Shown one piece after another: positions 23,233 through 30,638 of a stretch of DNA of 30,989 nt (within the stretch, counting starts at the first letter, position 1; every line of letters starts with the position of its first letter). The notes under the pieces are model-generated. The model did no database searches, was not told the origin of the DNA, and was given only the letters and a program-made list of their open reading frames with translations. This DNA comes from Saccharothrix sp. ST-888. GTDB taxonomy: Bacteria; Actinomycetota; Actinomycetes; Streptomycetales; Streptomycetaceae. The DNA is taken from assembly GCF_000955975.1 (NCBI RefSeq), contig NZ_JYJF01000090.1:1-30989 (forward strand), given 5' to 3'. Position numbers and translations under genes: made by a program.

Positions 23233-24225
23233 TGGGGCGACGGTACGGCGGTGGCCGCGGATGGCACCCACATGGACACCTACCTGAACAACCTGGTCGC
23301 CGAGACCTCAGTGCGTTACGGCCGGTCCGGCGGCATCGCCTACCATCACATCGCCGACACCTACATCGCGCTGTTCACCCACTTCATCCCGTGCGGCGTG
23401 TGGGAGGCGGTCTACATCATCGAGGGGCTGCTGAAGAACGAGTCCGAGCTGCAGCCGACCACGATCCACGCGGACACCTAGGGCCAGAGCTTCCCGGTCT
23501 TCAGCCTCGCCCACCTGCTGGGCTTCGAGCTGATGCCCAGGATCCGCAACTGGAAGGACCTGGTGTTCTTCCGCCCGACCAAGCAGACCTCCTACGTCCA
23601 CGTCGACACGCTGTTCGGCCCGCCCGGGCGCAACGTCATCGACTGGGACCTGATCGAGTCGCACTTCAAGGACCTCATGCGGGTGGCGCTGTCGGTGCGC
23701 GAGGGCAAGATCTCCTCCGTCCTGCTGCTGCGGCGCCTGCGATCGGGCTCGCACAAGAACGCTCACTACGCGGCGTTCCGCGAGGTCGGCCGGGTGATCC
23801 GCACCATCCAGCTGCTGCGCTACCTGACCGACCCACAGATGCGTCGGCGGGTGACCGCCGCGACCAACAAGGTCGAGGCGTTCAACGGCTTCTCCGAGTG
23901 GGTGCGCTTCGGCAACCGGGGCGTCATCGCCGACAACGACCCTGCTGAGCAGGAGAAGGCGGTCAAGTTCAACGCCCTGCTTACCAACTGCTTGATCTTC
24001 CATAACACCCTGGACATCGCCCAGGTGGTGCGCGAGCTGCAGGCCGAGGGCTGGAAGGTCGACCCGGAGGACCTGGCGGAGGTCTCGCCCTACCTGACCG
24101 AGAAGATCATGCGGTTCGGCGAGTACTCCACCCACGAGCTCGACCTGCGCCCGGAGGCGTACGAGCCGCACCTGGACGTCGACTTCACCAAGCTCGACCC
24201 GCAGGACCTGGCCACGGCTTCCTGA
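23233..24225 (+). pseudogene. Tn3-family transposase remnant with in-frame amber codon
   Basis: The C-terminal third of a Tn3-family transposase. The frame opens abruptly with WGDGTAVAADGTHMDTYLNN, continuing through a typical catalytic region to VDFTKLDPQDLATAS. The second acidic motif HADT is followed immediately by TAG at 23479-23481, where the family has Gln (HADTQGQS), so a CAG to TAG change stops translation. The reading frame remains open before and after it. The third acidic motif is in NKVEAFNGF. No N-terminal 600 residues are present, and no Tn3-type 38-bp terminal repeat was recognised at either end. The coding sequence lies directly against the truncated DUF3592 gene. The element is dead but a resolvase gene of matching type lies 3 kb downstream. 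Confidence 0.9.
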
Positions 24226-24251
24226 TCGTCACCGCCGCTTCGGAAACGGGT

Positions 24252-24291
24252 GGCCCCGGCCCAGCCGGTGCCACCCGGCCGGGCCGGGGCC
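24252..24291. terminator. Hairpin after the Tn3 transposase remnant
   Basis: Perfect 11-bp inverted repeat, GGCCCCGGCCC (24252-24262) and GGGCCGGGGCC (24281-24291), 26 bases after the transposase stop. Confidence 0.65.
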
Positions 24292-24327
24292 AGCTTGCCG
24301 TTTATATGCCTCGCCGGTGTCGACGGA

Positions 24328-24583
24328 ACGACCACGATCGCCGACGGCGGCTACCCCGGCACTGGCCTGGTCATTCCGCACCGCTGACCCCAAGGGCGGC
24401 GAGCTCACCGGTTGGCAGGTCGAGCACAATCGCGAGCACGAACGGATCCGAGCCCGCATCGAGCACGTCTTCGCCCGAATGAAGACCTGGAAGATCCTGC
24501 GCGACTTCCGGCTCAAGGGCGACGGCGTCCACCACACCATGCTCGTCATCGCCCGCCTCCACAACCTCCTCCAGGCCGCATAG
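24328..24583 (+). pseudogene. IS5-family transposase 3' remnant
   Basis: The last quarter of a DDE_4-type IS5-family transposase. The first part, TTIADGGYPGTGLVIPHR (24328-24381), carries the Asp-containing DGGY motif, then ends in a TGA. A one-base shift restores the second part, PKGGELTGWQVEHNREHERIRARIEHVFARMKTWKILRDFRL, to the stop at 24583. The conserved Glu-containing IEHVFARMKTWKILRD is intact. The upstream boundary is near 24300, where sequence unlike the transposase begins. The fragment is followed by the element's terminal repeat at 24637-24650. Truncated and frameshifted, it cannot transpose itself. Confidence 0.85.
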
Positions 24584-24636
24584 CCGAGCCCGACAAGCGG
24601 GCCGGCTGATCCTGTCCCGAACGGCTCAGAGATCAG

Positions 24637-24650
24637 TTACGGGACAGCCC
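24637..24650. mobile_element. Right terminal inverted repeat of the IS5-family element
   Basis: TTACGGGACAGCCC at 24637-24650 matches the outer end of streptomycete IS5-type elements (GGGCTGTCCCGTAA read inwards). CTGTCCCG at 24612-24619 forms a subterminal inverted repeat with CGGGACAG at 24640-24647. The next bases, TTAG, are a fitting YTAR-like target. The left end is missing. Confidence 0.7.
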
Positions 24651-26315
24651 TTAGTCAGCTGCGGCCTCGTCCGCGATGGGGAGCACGAGCACTGACGGGT
24701 GGTGAAGCGAGATCCGAACTGGTATGAGGCGGGTAGCCGTTGCCGTGGGCTCGCCGGTTCCGGTGTTGCGGGCGAAGCGTGGGTGGGCTCCACCGCTGAT
24801 CTGCAGGCGGATCCGGTGCCCGGCGGGGAAACGGTAGGCGGTGGAGCTCATAGCGACGGTGACGGTGGCCGGGCTCTCTTCATCGGGCTGGAGCCGTCGA
24901 AGGCCGTCGCAGACGTTGGTGGAACGGTTCTGGGGGTCGATATCGCAGAGCCGGGCGAACACGTCGGCGTGGCCGGTGTCCGTACTGATCTGCAGGATCG
25001 CGCTCACTGGTCCAAGGATGGTGACCGGCTCGGGGAGCGGCGCCGTGGTGAAGGTCAGTACGTCGTTCCGCGCCTCCAGAGGGCGGTTGTCCGCCTGCGC
25101 GGCCTTCCCGGCGACCAGGGCACCGCCGAGGGAGGGAGTCGGATCGGCCGGGTCGTAGCGGAAGGACAGCGGCTCGGTCGTGTCCTCCGGCGCTCGGGAG
25201 GCCAGGGTGCCGCCGGTGTCGACGTACCAGTGCCGGTCCCGACGGGCCGGCGGCCAGTCGGGCAGGTCCTGCCAGGAGCGCTGGCCTCCGGGGAGGTGGA
25301 CGCGAACTCTTGTCGGCCGTAGGCCGGAGGAGTCACCGCACAGGTGGGCCCGCAGCCAGGCAAGGCTCTCGGTGAAGACCTCGGGCCAGCCCTGCTGGAG
25401 CGCCGACTGATGCGACCAGGGGCCGACGAGCAGGGCCGTTTCACAGCCGGCACGCCGCAGCCGCTCGTACTGCTGCAAGGTCTGGTCGAGATGCACGTCG
25501 TGCCAGCCGCCTATCAGGGCGGTCGGCACCCTCAGGCCGTAGGCCGCGGACCCCACGTCCGCGCCGTCCCAGTGGACATCCCCGGCGTCGGGGTGCGCCA
25601 TGGCCCCGTCGAGGAACGGCACCGGGCCGCCGAGAGCAGGCCGGTATGCCTCGGCGAGGGGGAGGTCAGCGGCGGCCTTTCGCATGTGGCGCTGCAGCCG
25701 CAGGGTCGCCCGCAGGAAGCTCGGTACACCCCGGTGCTGCGTGGTGAGGCCCATGGCGACGACGAGCGCGTTCTCCAGGGCGAACGCGCCGCCGGGGTGG
25801 AAGAAGCCGTGCGGGTCGTGCATGCCGATCTGGACCACCATCGCGCGCAGCTCCCGGGGCGGATCCATGGCGAGTGCCCACTGGACGTAGCCGAGGTAGC
25901 TGGGGCCGATGGTCCCCAGGACACCGGAGAACCAGGGCTGTTGGCGCAGCCAGGCGACGGCGGCCTGACCGTCGGCGGCCTCGTTGCGCCAGAGGTGGAA
26001 GTCGCCGCCGGAGCCGCCGGTGCCGCGGCAGCTCTGGAGGACGACGTGAAAGCCCTGCTCGGCGAGGAGAACGCCGTACATCGGCGCCCAGGGGAATCCC
26101 CGGCCGTAGGGCGAGCGGACCAGCAGTGTGGGGAAGTCCCCGTCGTCCAGCGGGAAGTAGTGGTCGGTCAGCAGCGGGCTGCCATCTGCTGCGGGTACGA
26201 CGAGGCCCGGTTCGTAGGCGATGTCGTGCAGTTTTGGCGGCAGTCCCCGCATGGACCGTCGCATGGCCCTGGTGCTCAGGGGCGGTTTCTTCCCGACTGG
26301 GCGGCGCGTGGGCAT
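24651..26315 (-). CDS. CocE/NonD family hydrolase (X-Pro dipeptidyl-peptidase-like)
   Basis: A 554-residue alpha/beta-hydrolase of the CocE/NonD and S15 group, whose members cleave esters or X-Pro peptides. The nucleophile elbow GPSYLG (S139) follows QSCRGTGGSGGDF, a typical oxyanion region. The acid is probably in GGWHD (D273) and the base in GPWSH (H302). The C-terminal jelly-roll domain includes TTAPLPEPVTILGPVSAILQIS and TAYRFPAGHRIRLQISGG. There is no signal peptide, so it is cytosolic. It is divergent from a TetR gene 105 bases away, which probably controls it. The stop codon (TAA on the minus strand) directly abuts the IS5 terminal repeat, so the element may have supplied or trimmed the C-terminus by a few residues. 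The substrate is not known. Confidence 0.88.
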   Translation of the reverse strand: MPTRRPVGKKPPLSTRAMRRSMRGLPPKLHDIAYEPGLVVPAADGSPLLTDHYFPLDDGDFPTLLVRSPYGRGFPWAPMYGVLLAEQGFHVVLQSCRGTGGSGGDFHLWRNEAADGQAAVAWLRQQPWFSGVLGTIGPSYLGYVQWALAMDPPRELRAMVVQIGMHDPHGFFHPGGAFALENALVVAMGLTTQHRGVPSFLRATLRLQRHMRKAAADLPLAEAYRPALGGPVPFLDGAMAHPDAGDVHWDGADVGSAAYGLRVPTALIGGWHDVHLDQTLQQYERLRRAGCETALLVGPWSHQSALQQGWPEVFTESLAWLRAHLCGDSSGLRPTRVRVHLPGGQRSWQDLPDWPPARRDRHWYVDTGGTLASRAPEDTTEPLSFRYDPADPTPSLGGALVAGKAAQADNRPLEARNDVLTFTTAPLPEPVTILGPVSAILQISTDTGHADVFARLCDIDPQNRSTNVCDGLRRLQPDEESPATVTVAMSSTAYRFPAGHRIRLQISGGAHPRFARNTGTGEPTATATRLIPVRISLHHPSVLVLPIADEAAAD

Positions 26316-26359
26316 CGTTACGGTGCCTCGATTCTGGGGTGGGGCGGTCTCTTATTTCC

Positions 26360-26372
26360 CGTACGATGTACG
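26360..26372. promoter_or_regulatory. TetR-type operator between hydrolase and TetR genes
   Basis: CGTAC-GAT-GTACG is a perfect 5-bp inverted repeat with a 3-base centre at 26360-26372, extended weakly by T/A-rich flanks (TATTTC and GAGAATA). It lies in the middle of the divergent promoter region. Palindromes with GTAC cores are common operators of TetR regulators with the TetR_C_1 domain. Confidence 0.62.
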
Positions 26373-26420
26373 AGAATAGCCCATGATTGGATTGACCGTC
26401 AGAAGGAGGGAGGTGTCACC

Positions 26421-27167
26421 ATGGCCCGCGCAGACTCAGCAGCCCCATCGGGCACCCGCGCCGGGGTGGATCCGGAGGCGCTCTGGTCGGCGGCCGAACG
26501 GCCGCGACGAGGCAGGCCGCCAGCCCACAGCCGTGCCGAGATCACCGCAACCGCCGTCGCCATCGCCGACACCGAAGGACTCACCGCCGTCACGATGCGC
26601 GCGGTCGCGGCCCGGCTCGGCGCCGGAACCATGTCCCTGTACAACTACGTCCCCAGCAAGGAGACGCTGCTGGAGCTGATGATCGACGAAGTGAGCGGCG
26701 ACCACCGGTTGCCGGCCAAGCCCTCCGGCGACTGGCGCTCCGACCTCCGGCGGATCGCCCATGAGCAACGCGCCATCATGCGGCGTCACCCGTGGCTTCC
26801 CGCCGCACTCCCGGCCCGGCAGACCCTCGGCCCGAACACCCTCGCCGTCCTGGACCACGCGCTCGCCGTGCTGACCCCCACTGGCTTGGACGCCCAGGCG
26901 CGGCTGGAGACCTTCACCCTCCTCACCGGGTTCGTGGCCAGCCACATGTCGTACGAACTCGCCCAGGAGCGGGCGATCGAAGCCACGGGGCGGACCCCCG
27001 GCGAAATCCTCGACGCCCAGGCTCGCTACCTTTGCTCCGCCGTCGCCAACGGTAACTATCCCCATCTCGCCCAGACCCTGGCCGCACCCAGCGGTCACCA
27101 GAGCCCCCAGGCGGTTTTCGATCGCCTTCTTGACCGCGTGATCAATGGGATCGCGTCGGGAGCATGA
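26421..27167 (+). CDS. TetR-family regulator
   Basis: A TetR-type repressor of 248 residues. An N-terminal extension (ALWSAAERPRRGRPPAHSRAEI) precedes the HTH domain, ATAVAIADTEGLTAVTMRAVAARLGAGTMSLYNYVPSKETLLELM. The rest is the TetR C-terminal ligand-binding domain of the tetracycline-repressor subgroup, starting about 105 (RRIAHEQRAIMRRHPWLPAAL). ATG 26421 is set by GGAGGGAGG upstream. The gene is divergent from the CocE/NonD hydrolase with a palindrome between them, so it likely represses both itself and the hydrolase until a ligand binds. No transporter is adjacent, so the inducer may be the hydrolase's substrate. The pair looks like cargo of the transposon-derived region. Confidence 0.88.
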   Translation: MARADSAAPSGTRAGVDPEALWSAAERPRRGRPPAHSRAEITATAVAIADTEGLTAVTMRAVAARLGAGTMSLYNYVPSKETLLELMIDEVSGDHRLPAKPSGDWRSDLRRIAHEQRAIMRRHPWLPAALPARQTLGPNTLAVLDHALAVLTPTGLDAQARLETFTLLTGFVASHMSYELAQERAIEATGRTPGEILDAQARYLCSAVANGNYPHLAQTLAAPSGHQSPQAVFDRLLDRVINGIASGA

Positions 27168-27182
27168 CATCAACCAAGCGGG

Positions 27183-27308
27183 TTGATCATCGCGCCGAGA
27201 TTCAACAAACCATCGTTAATTGAAGGAAGTCGGGCAAACACCTTGAAGGCCCCTCAGATCCTTCAAAAACTCCTTCAAAAACCGAGGCAGTTCAACAACC
27301 CGGGAACA
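27183..27308. other. Putative res (resolution) site
   Basis: The 164-base gap upstream of the resolvase gene is unusually A+T-rich and packed with half-sites of the form TTGAA or TTCAA: TTGAT 27183, TTCAACAA 27201, TTGAAGG 27220 and 27243, CTTCAAAAA 27261, CTTCAAAA 27273 and TTCAACAA 27291. TTGAAGG (27243-27249) and CCTTCAA (27260-27266) form a perfect inverted repeat. Arrays of such inversely oriented half-sites next to a resolvase gene are characteristic of res sites with three dimer-binding subsites. The exact boundaries of the subsites are not assigned. Confidence 0.6.
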
Positions 27309-27331
27309 CCCTTTTCTGACAGAACCCCAGC

Positions 27332-28072
27332 GTGAACACGCCCTCCGAGCCGGACTCGTTCGACCTCCTGGTCGCCGAACCCGCCCACCGCACCGAGATC
27401 CTCATCGGCTACGCCCGGGTCTCCACCGGTGGCCGGAAGCTCGACCGTCAGATCGACGCCCTCACCGCGGCCGGCTGTCGGCGGATCTTCGCCGACAAGA
27501 AGTCCGGCAAGGACGGCTTCCGCCACGAGCTGAAGGCGTGTCACGCCTTCCTCGCCGCCGGCGACACCCTGGTAGTCCCCGCCCTTGATCGCTACGGCCG
27601 GTCGCTCAAGGACCTGGTGAACATGGTCGGCGAGCTGCGGCGCCGCGAGATCGGCTTCTGCTCGCTGCACGAGCGCCTGGACACCACCACCCCCGGCGGC
27701 CGGCTCGTCTTCCACGTCTTCGCCGCGCTCGCCGAGTTCATCCGCGAGCTGATCGTGTCCGGCACCCGCGAGGGCCTGGACGCCGCCCGCGCCCGCGGCC
27801 GGGTCGGCGGCCGGCCCACCGTCGCCACCCCCGAGATCATCCGGGCCGCCCGCGACATGCTCCCCAACCCCGAAAACTCGATCACCTCGATCGCCAAGCT
27901 CCTCGGCGTCAGCCGGGCACCCTCTACAACCACATCCCCGACCTGCAGGAACTCCAGAGTCGCGCCCGCAGGCCACGGCGACCACTGGGCAGCTGTGCCG
28001 GCAGCCGAGGCCGCGTTGGCGAGCCAGTTCCGTCGGATCAGGGCGGAGATCCCGACCTCCTCTCAGACTTGA
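27332..28072 (+). pseudogene. Serine recombinase (resolvase, TnpR-like) with frameshifted C-terminus
   Basis: The catalytic domain is complete: IGYARVST with nucleophile S31, LDRQIDALTAAGC, FADKKSGKD, LVVPALDRYGRSL and GGRLVFHVFAALAEFIREL, as in TnpR and related resolvases. The linker GGRPTVATPEI leads to a Hin-like HTH, in which SIAKLLGVS is followed by RAPSTTTSPTCRNS instead of the expected PGTLYNHIPDLQEL. Insertion of one C near 27913 restores that reading, so a one-base deletion has wrecked the second HTH helix. The frame then runs on for about 50 unrelated residues to 28072 over SDR sequence. The protein may still be made but should bind DNA poorly. GTG 27332 is the first credible start. 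It matches the Tn3 remnant as a partner. Confidence 0.8.
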
Positions 28073-28249
28073 GCCATGCCGCCGTCGACGCTCAGGTCCA
28101 TGCCGGCACAGAAGCTGCTCTCGTCGGATGCGAGGTAAGGAAGAGGGAGGCCGCGGCGACTTCCTCGGGGCGTCCCATGCGTCCGAGGGGGATGGCCGGT
28201 GTGAAGGCTGCGCATCCGGTGGATGAGCCGGGTGCGCCGTCCTGAACCG
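28063..28249 (-). pseudogene. Short-chain dehydrogenase C-terminal remnant
   Basis: On the minus strand, the last 60 or so residues of an SDR can be read in two frames. The first reads TPAIPLGRMGRPEEVAAASLFL, the second YLASDESSFCAGMDLSVDGGMAQV followed by TGA at 28063-28065. Removing about 5 bases (CTTAC) near 28140 joins them. This is the characteristic C-terminal part of glucose-1-dehydrogenase-like SDRs. There is no N-terminal Rossmann domain: upstream the sequence turns into an IS5 transposase fragment at about 28240. The remnant overlaps the frameshifted end of the resolvase gene. Confidence 0.78.
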
Positions 28250-28367
28250 TCACAGCACGCCCTCGCACTGCTGCCGTAGCCGCTCGGGGTACTGGCCGTA
28301 TCTGCCGATCGTCAGATACGGCTCAATGAACTCCCGATCCACATCCGTCAGTTGCGATCGCGTCACA
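28235..28367 (-). pseudogene. IS5-family transposase 5' remnant
   Basis: From GTG 28367 the minus strand reads VTRSQLTDVDREFIEPYLTIGRYG... ERLRQQCEGVL and then TGA (28250-28252), RFRT. This is the start of a DUF4096-type IS5 transposase (LTDxxWxxIEPYLP, YPERLRQQFEGVIWRFRT), with the Trp codon TGG changed to TGA. Homology stops right after RFRT near 28237, where SDR sequence begins. The fragment has the opposite orientation to the 3' remnant at 24.3 kb and is of a similar family type, so both may come from one or two copies of related elements. Confidence 0.78.
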
Positions 28368-28654
28368 CAACACGAGCTGCCCGATCAGGCTCCGCCACGA
28401 GGGCGAATCCCAGAAATCGATCACAACCCGATACGTGCCCTGGGCTGAACTCAACTGACACCAGCACAGGTCGGCGTGCCGCACCGATGACAAGTAGCGT
28501 TTGGAGTCGCACCCACCCGGTCGGGCTGATCCACGGCCTCCCTCTTCCGCACGTCCGGATATCCGAACCTGCCGATAGCGGCCGTCCGCCGAGCCGTCCA
28601 CGCCGCGATGGGTATCTCGGCGGGCGCGCCGCTGCGGGCGTCTCGGCGGGTGCT
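28368..28654. other. Region without a credible gene
   Basis: About 290 bases between the IS5 remnant and the monooxygenase stop. Composition is lower in G+C and codon structure is absent, as expected of degraded mobile DNA. Reading the IS outward one expects a left terminal repeat near 28420-28450; a GGGCAC-containing segment is present there but does not match the repeat at 24637-24650 closely enough to call. Confidence 0.45.
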
Positions 28655-29782
28655 TCAGCGCGCCGCGAAGGTCGGCAGTTTCGCCACGCTGTCGGCCACG
28701 GCGGCGAATCCGTAGTCGAGCATCTCCCGCTCGTACCGCTCCACCGCGGGCAGCAGCTCCGCCTCGCCGCGGTGGACCGCGGTGAGCATGCGGCAGAGCA
28801 GTGCGGCGTCCCGGAACGCGGTGTTGGCGCCCTGGCCGCCGCTGGGCGGCATGACGTGGACGGCGTCGCCGAGCAGGGTGACCGGGCGGGTGCCCCAGTG
28901 CGGTACGGGCTTGGCATAACCGATGGTCAGGGGTGAGCTGTTGACCACATCGGAATGCCGGACCAGCTCGACCAGGTCGGGGTGCCAGCCGTCGAGGAGT
29001 TCGAGCAGCACGTCGCGGGTGGCCGCCCAGTCGCCCGCGACCAGCCGGGTGTTGTCCGGCAGGAGCATGGCCCAGCGCAGGTAGCTGCCGGTCTGCGGAA
29101 GGACGACGTCGGGCGCCAGTTCGGCGGCTGCGAGGTGCGGCGGACGGCGGAAGTCCATCTTGCCGAGCAGGATGTTCGCCTCCGGGCCGCGTACGAGGGT
29201 GCCGTATCCCGGCACCAGGGCGGCGAACCGCTCGGTCAGCGGGGTGCGTCCCAGCACTCCGCCGCCGCCGACGGTCGCCACCTCGGCGTGGGGCAGGAGT
29301 TGGCGCCGCACGGGGGAGCCGACGCCGTCCGCGCCGACCAGCAGGTCGCCCTCGGCGGTGCTGCCGTCGGCGAAGACGGCGCGTACGGTGCCGTCGGCGA
29401 GTTCGGTGTACTCCACCAGGCGCTTGCCGAACTCGATCCGTTCGCCGAGGCCGGACAGCAGCAGGTGGCGCAGCACGTGCCGGTCGGTGGCCATCCCCCC
29501 GTGCATCGGGTCGAGCCGGGCGAGCTCGGCGAGCCGGTGGTCCACCACCCGCCGCTCGCCGCTGAGCTCCCCGGTGCTGGCCTCCAGCAGCGGGTGCAGC
29601 CGAGGCGGCAGGCACTCCAGCAGGCCCGCCAGACCGGGGCCGCCGAGCCCGATGCGGAACCCCTGGTAGCGGCTGTCCACGGAGGCTTCCCGCTCGTAGA
29701 TCCGGACGTCGATGCCGGCCCGGAGCAGTCCCTGGGCCAGGCAGAGCCCTCCGATGCCGGCCCCGATCACCAGTACCCGCAT
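28655..29782 (-). CDS. FAD-dependent monooxygenase (TetX-like)
   Basis: A class A flavoprotein monooxygenase of 375 residues, adding one oxygen atom to an aromatic or polyketide substrate. The FAD loop GAGIGG is at 7-12, the DG motif GADGVGSPVRR at 150-160, and the GD motif LLGDAVHVMPPSGGQGAN at 303-320. The C-terminal RYEREMLDYGFAAVADS resembles the TetX tetracycline monooxygenase. It is cytosolic, and uses NADPH by family precedent. Its ATG at 29782 has AAGGGGG upstream. A TetR regulator is divergent, with operator-like repeats between, suggesting ligand-induced expression; roles include antibiotic inactivation or tailoring. No biosynthetic cluster is near, so detoxification is more likely, but that is inference. 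Confidence 0.9.
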   Translation of the reverse strand: MRVLVIGAGIGGLCLAQGLLRAGIDVRIYEREASVDSRYQGFRIGLGGPGLAGLLECLPPRLHPLLEASTGELSGERRVVDHRLAELARLDPMHGGMATDRHVLRHLLLSGLGERIEFGKRLVEYTELADGTVRAVFADGSTAEGDLLVGADGVGSPVRRQLLPHAEVATVGGGGVLGRTPLTERFAALVPGYGTLVRGPEANILLGKMDFRRPPHLAAAELAPDVVLPQTGSYLRWAMLLPDNTRLVAGDWAATRDVLLELLDGWHPDLVELVRHSDVVNSSPLTIGYAKPVPHWGTRPVTLLGDAVHVMPPSGGQGANTAFRDAALLCRMLTAVHRGEAELLPAVERYEREMLDYGFAAVADSVAKLPTFAAR

Positions 29783-29798
29783 GGTGTTCCCCCTTCAC

Positions 29799-29849
29799 TT
29801 GAACACTGTTCAACCCGAACGGTGTTCAAGTTACTTGATCGCTGTTCAA
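29799..29849. promoter_or_regulatory. Three tandem TetR-type operators
   Basis: TTGAACA-C-TGTTCAA at 29799-29813 is a perfect 15-base palindrome. Two related copies follow: CCGAACG-G-TGTTCAA (29815-29829) and TTGATCG-C-TGTTCAA (29835-29849), with centres 16 and 20 bases apart. All three share the right half TGTTCAA. They fill the divergent promoter region of the monooxygenase and TetR genes, whose starts are 17 and 49 bases away. Confidence 0.82.
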
Positions 29850-29897
29850 GTGGCAAGATGCAGCGGCGGAGAAGAGTCGGCCGAGGAAGGGGAGACC

Positions 29898-30446
29898 ATG
29901 CCGCTGCGGCAGAACGACGTGCTCCGGGGGGCGATGGAGCTGCTCGACGAGGTCGGGCTCGACGAGCTCACCATGCGCCGCCTGGCGGACCGGCTCGGCG
30001 TCCGGGTGGGCGCGCTCTACTGGCACTACCCCAGTAAGACGGCTCTCCTGGACGCCCTCGTGGAGCAGATCATCGCCGAGGCGCTCGCGGGGTGGGAGCC
30101 GGTGGCGGGTGAATGGGACGACCGGCTGCGGGAGTTGGCGGGCCGGGCCCGCGCCGCGATGCTGGCGCACCGGGACGGCGCCAGGCTGACGGCCTCGTTC
30201 GTCGAGCCGCCGCCCTCGGGGGTGGTCTACATGCGCACGCTGATCGAGGTCCTGTGTGCGGCGGGCGCCACCGAGCAGGGTGCGGCGGCCGGTGCGGACA
30301 CGGTCACCAGCTTCGTCAACGGCTACACCCTGGAGGAGCAGGCCCGGAAGGTGGGCAGGGATGCGCCGGAGCAGCGGGACGCGCTCTTCGGGATCGAACT
30401 CGGCATCGTCATCAGCGGCATCCGCACCGAACTGCTGCACCGCTGA
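29898..30446 (+). CDS. TetR-family regulator of the FAD monooxygenase
   Basis: A compact TetR-type repressor of 182 residues. HTH: AMELLDEVGLDELTMRRLADRLGVRVGALYWHYPSKTALLDAL, which resembles the tetracycline-repressor subgroup. The remaining 125 residues form the ligand and dimer domain (TetR_C_1 type). ATG 29898 has AAGGGGAG upstream. The gene lies divergent to the monooxygenase across three palindromes that are its likely binding sites, so it should repress both genes until a substrate or a related compound binds. The arrangement is similar in logic to tetracycline-resistance repressor pairs. It differs from the TetR at 26.4 kb in length and operator. Confidence 0.9.
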   Translation: MPLRQNDVLRGAMELLDEVGLDELTMRRLADRLGVRVGALYWHYPSKTALLDALVEQIIAEALAGWEPVAGEWDDRLRELAGRARAAMLAHRDGARLTASFVEPPPSGVVYMRTLIEVLCAAGATEQGAAAGADTVTSFVNGYTLEEQARKVGRDAPEQRDALFGIELGIVISGIRTELLHR

Positions 30447-30638
30447 GCGGGGCGCGCAGGTCGGCTGACGGTACGTCGGAACGCTGACCTGCCGCGTCCG
30501 GAGGTCGCGCCCAAGTCGCCCTGATCGCCGGTGACTTCGGCCCTTCGCGCCTCTGTACGCGGGCGCTGCGCCTGTGGTGACATGGACGCGCCAATCCTCG
30601 TGCAACCCGAGATCCATGGAAGATCGGAAGGGAATGCC

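Noticed and set aside
25344..26420. Extended TetR frame upstream to 25344
   Set aside because: It is open opposite the hydrolase, but the TetR domain begins after ATG 26421, which has a strong ribosome-binding site.
28368..28460. Left terminal repeat of the IS5 5' remnant
   Set aside because: A GGGCAC-containing segment is similar but matches the repeat at 24637-24650 too poorly to claim.
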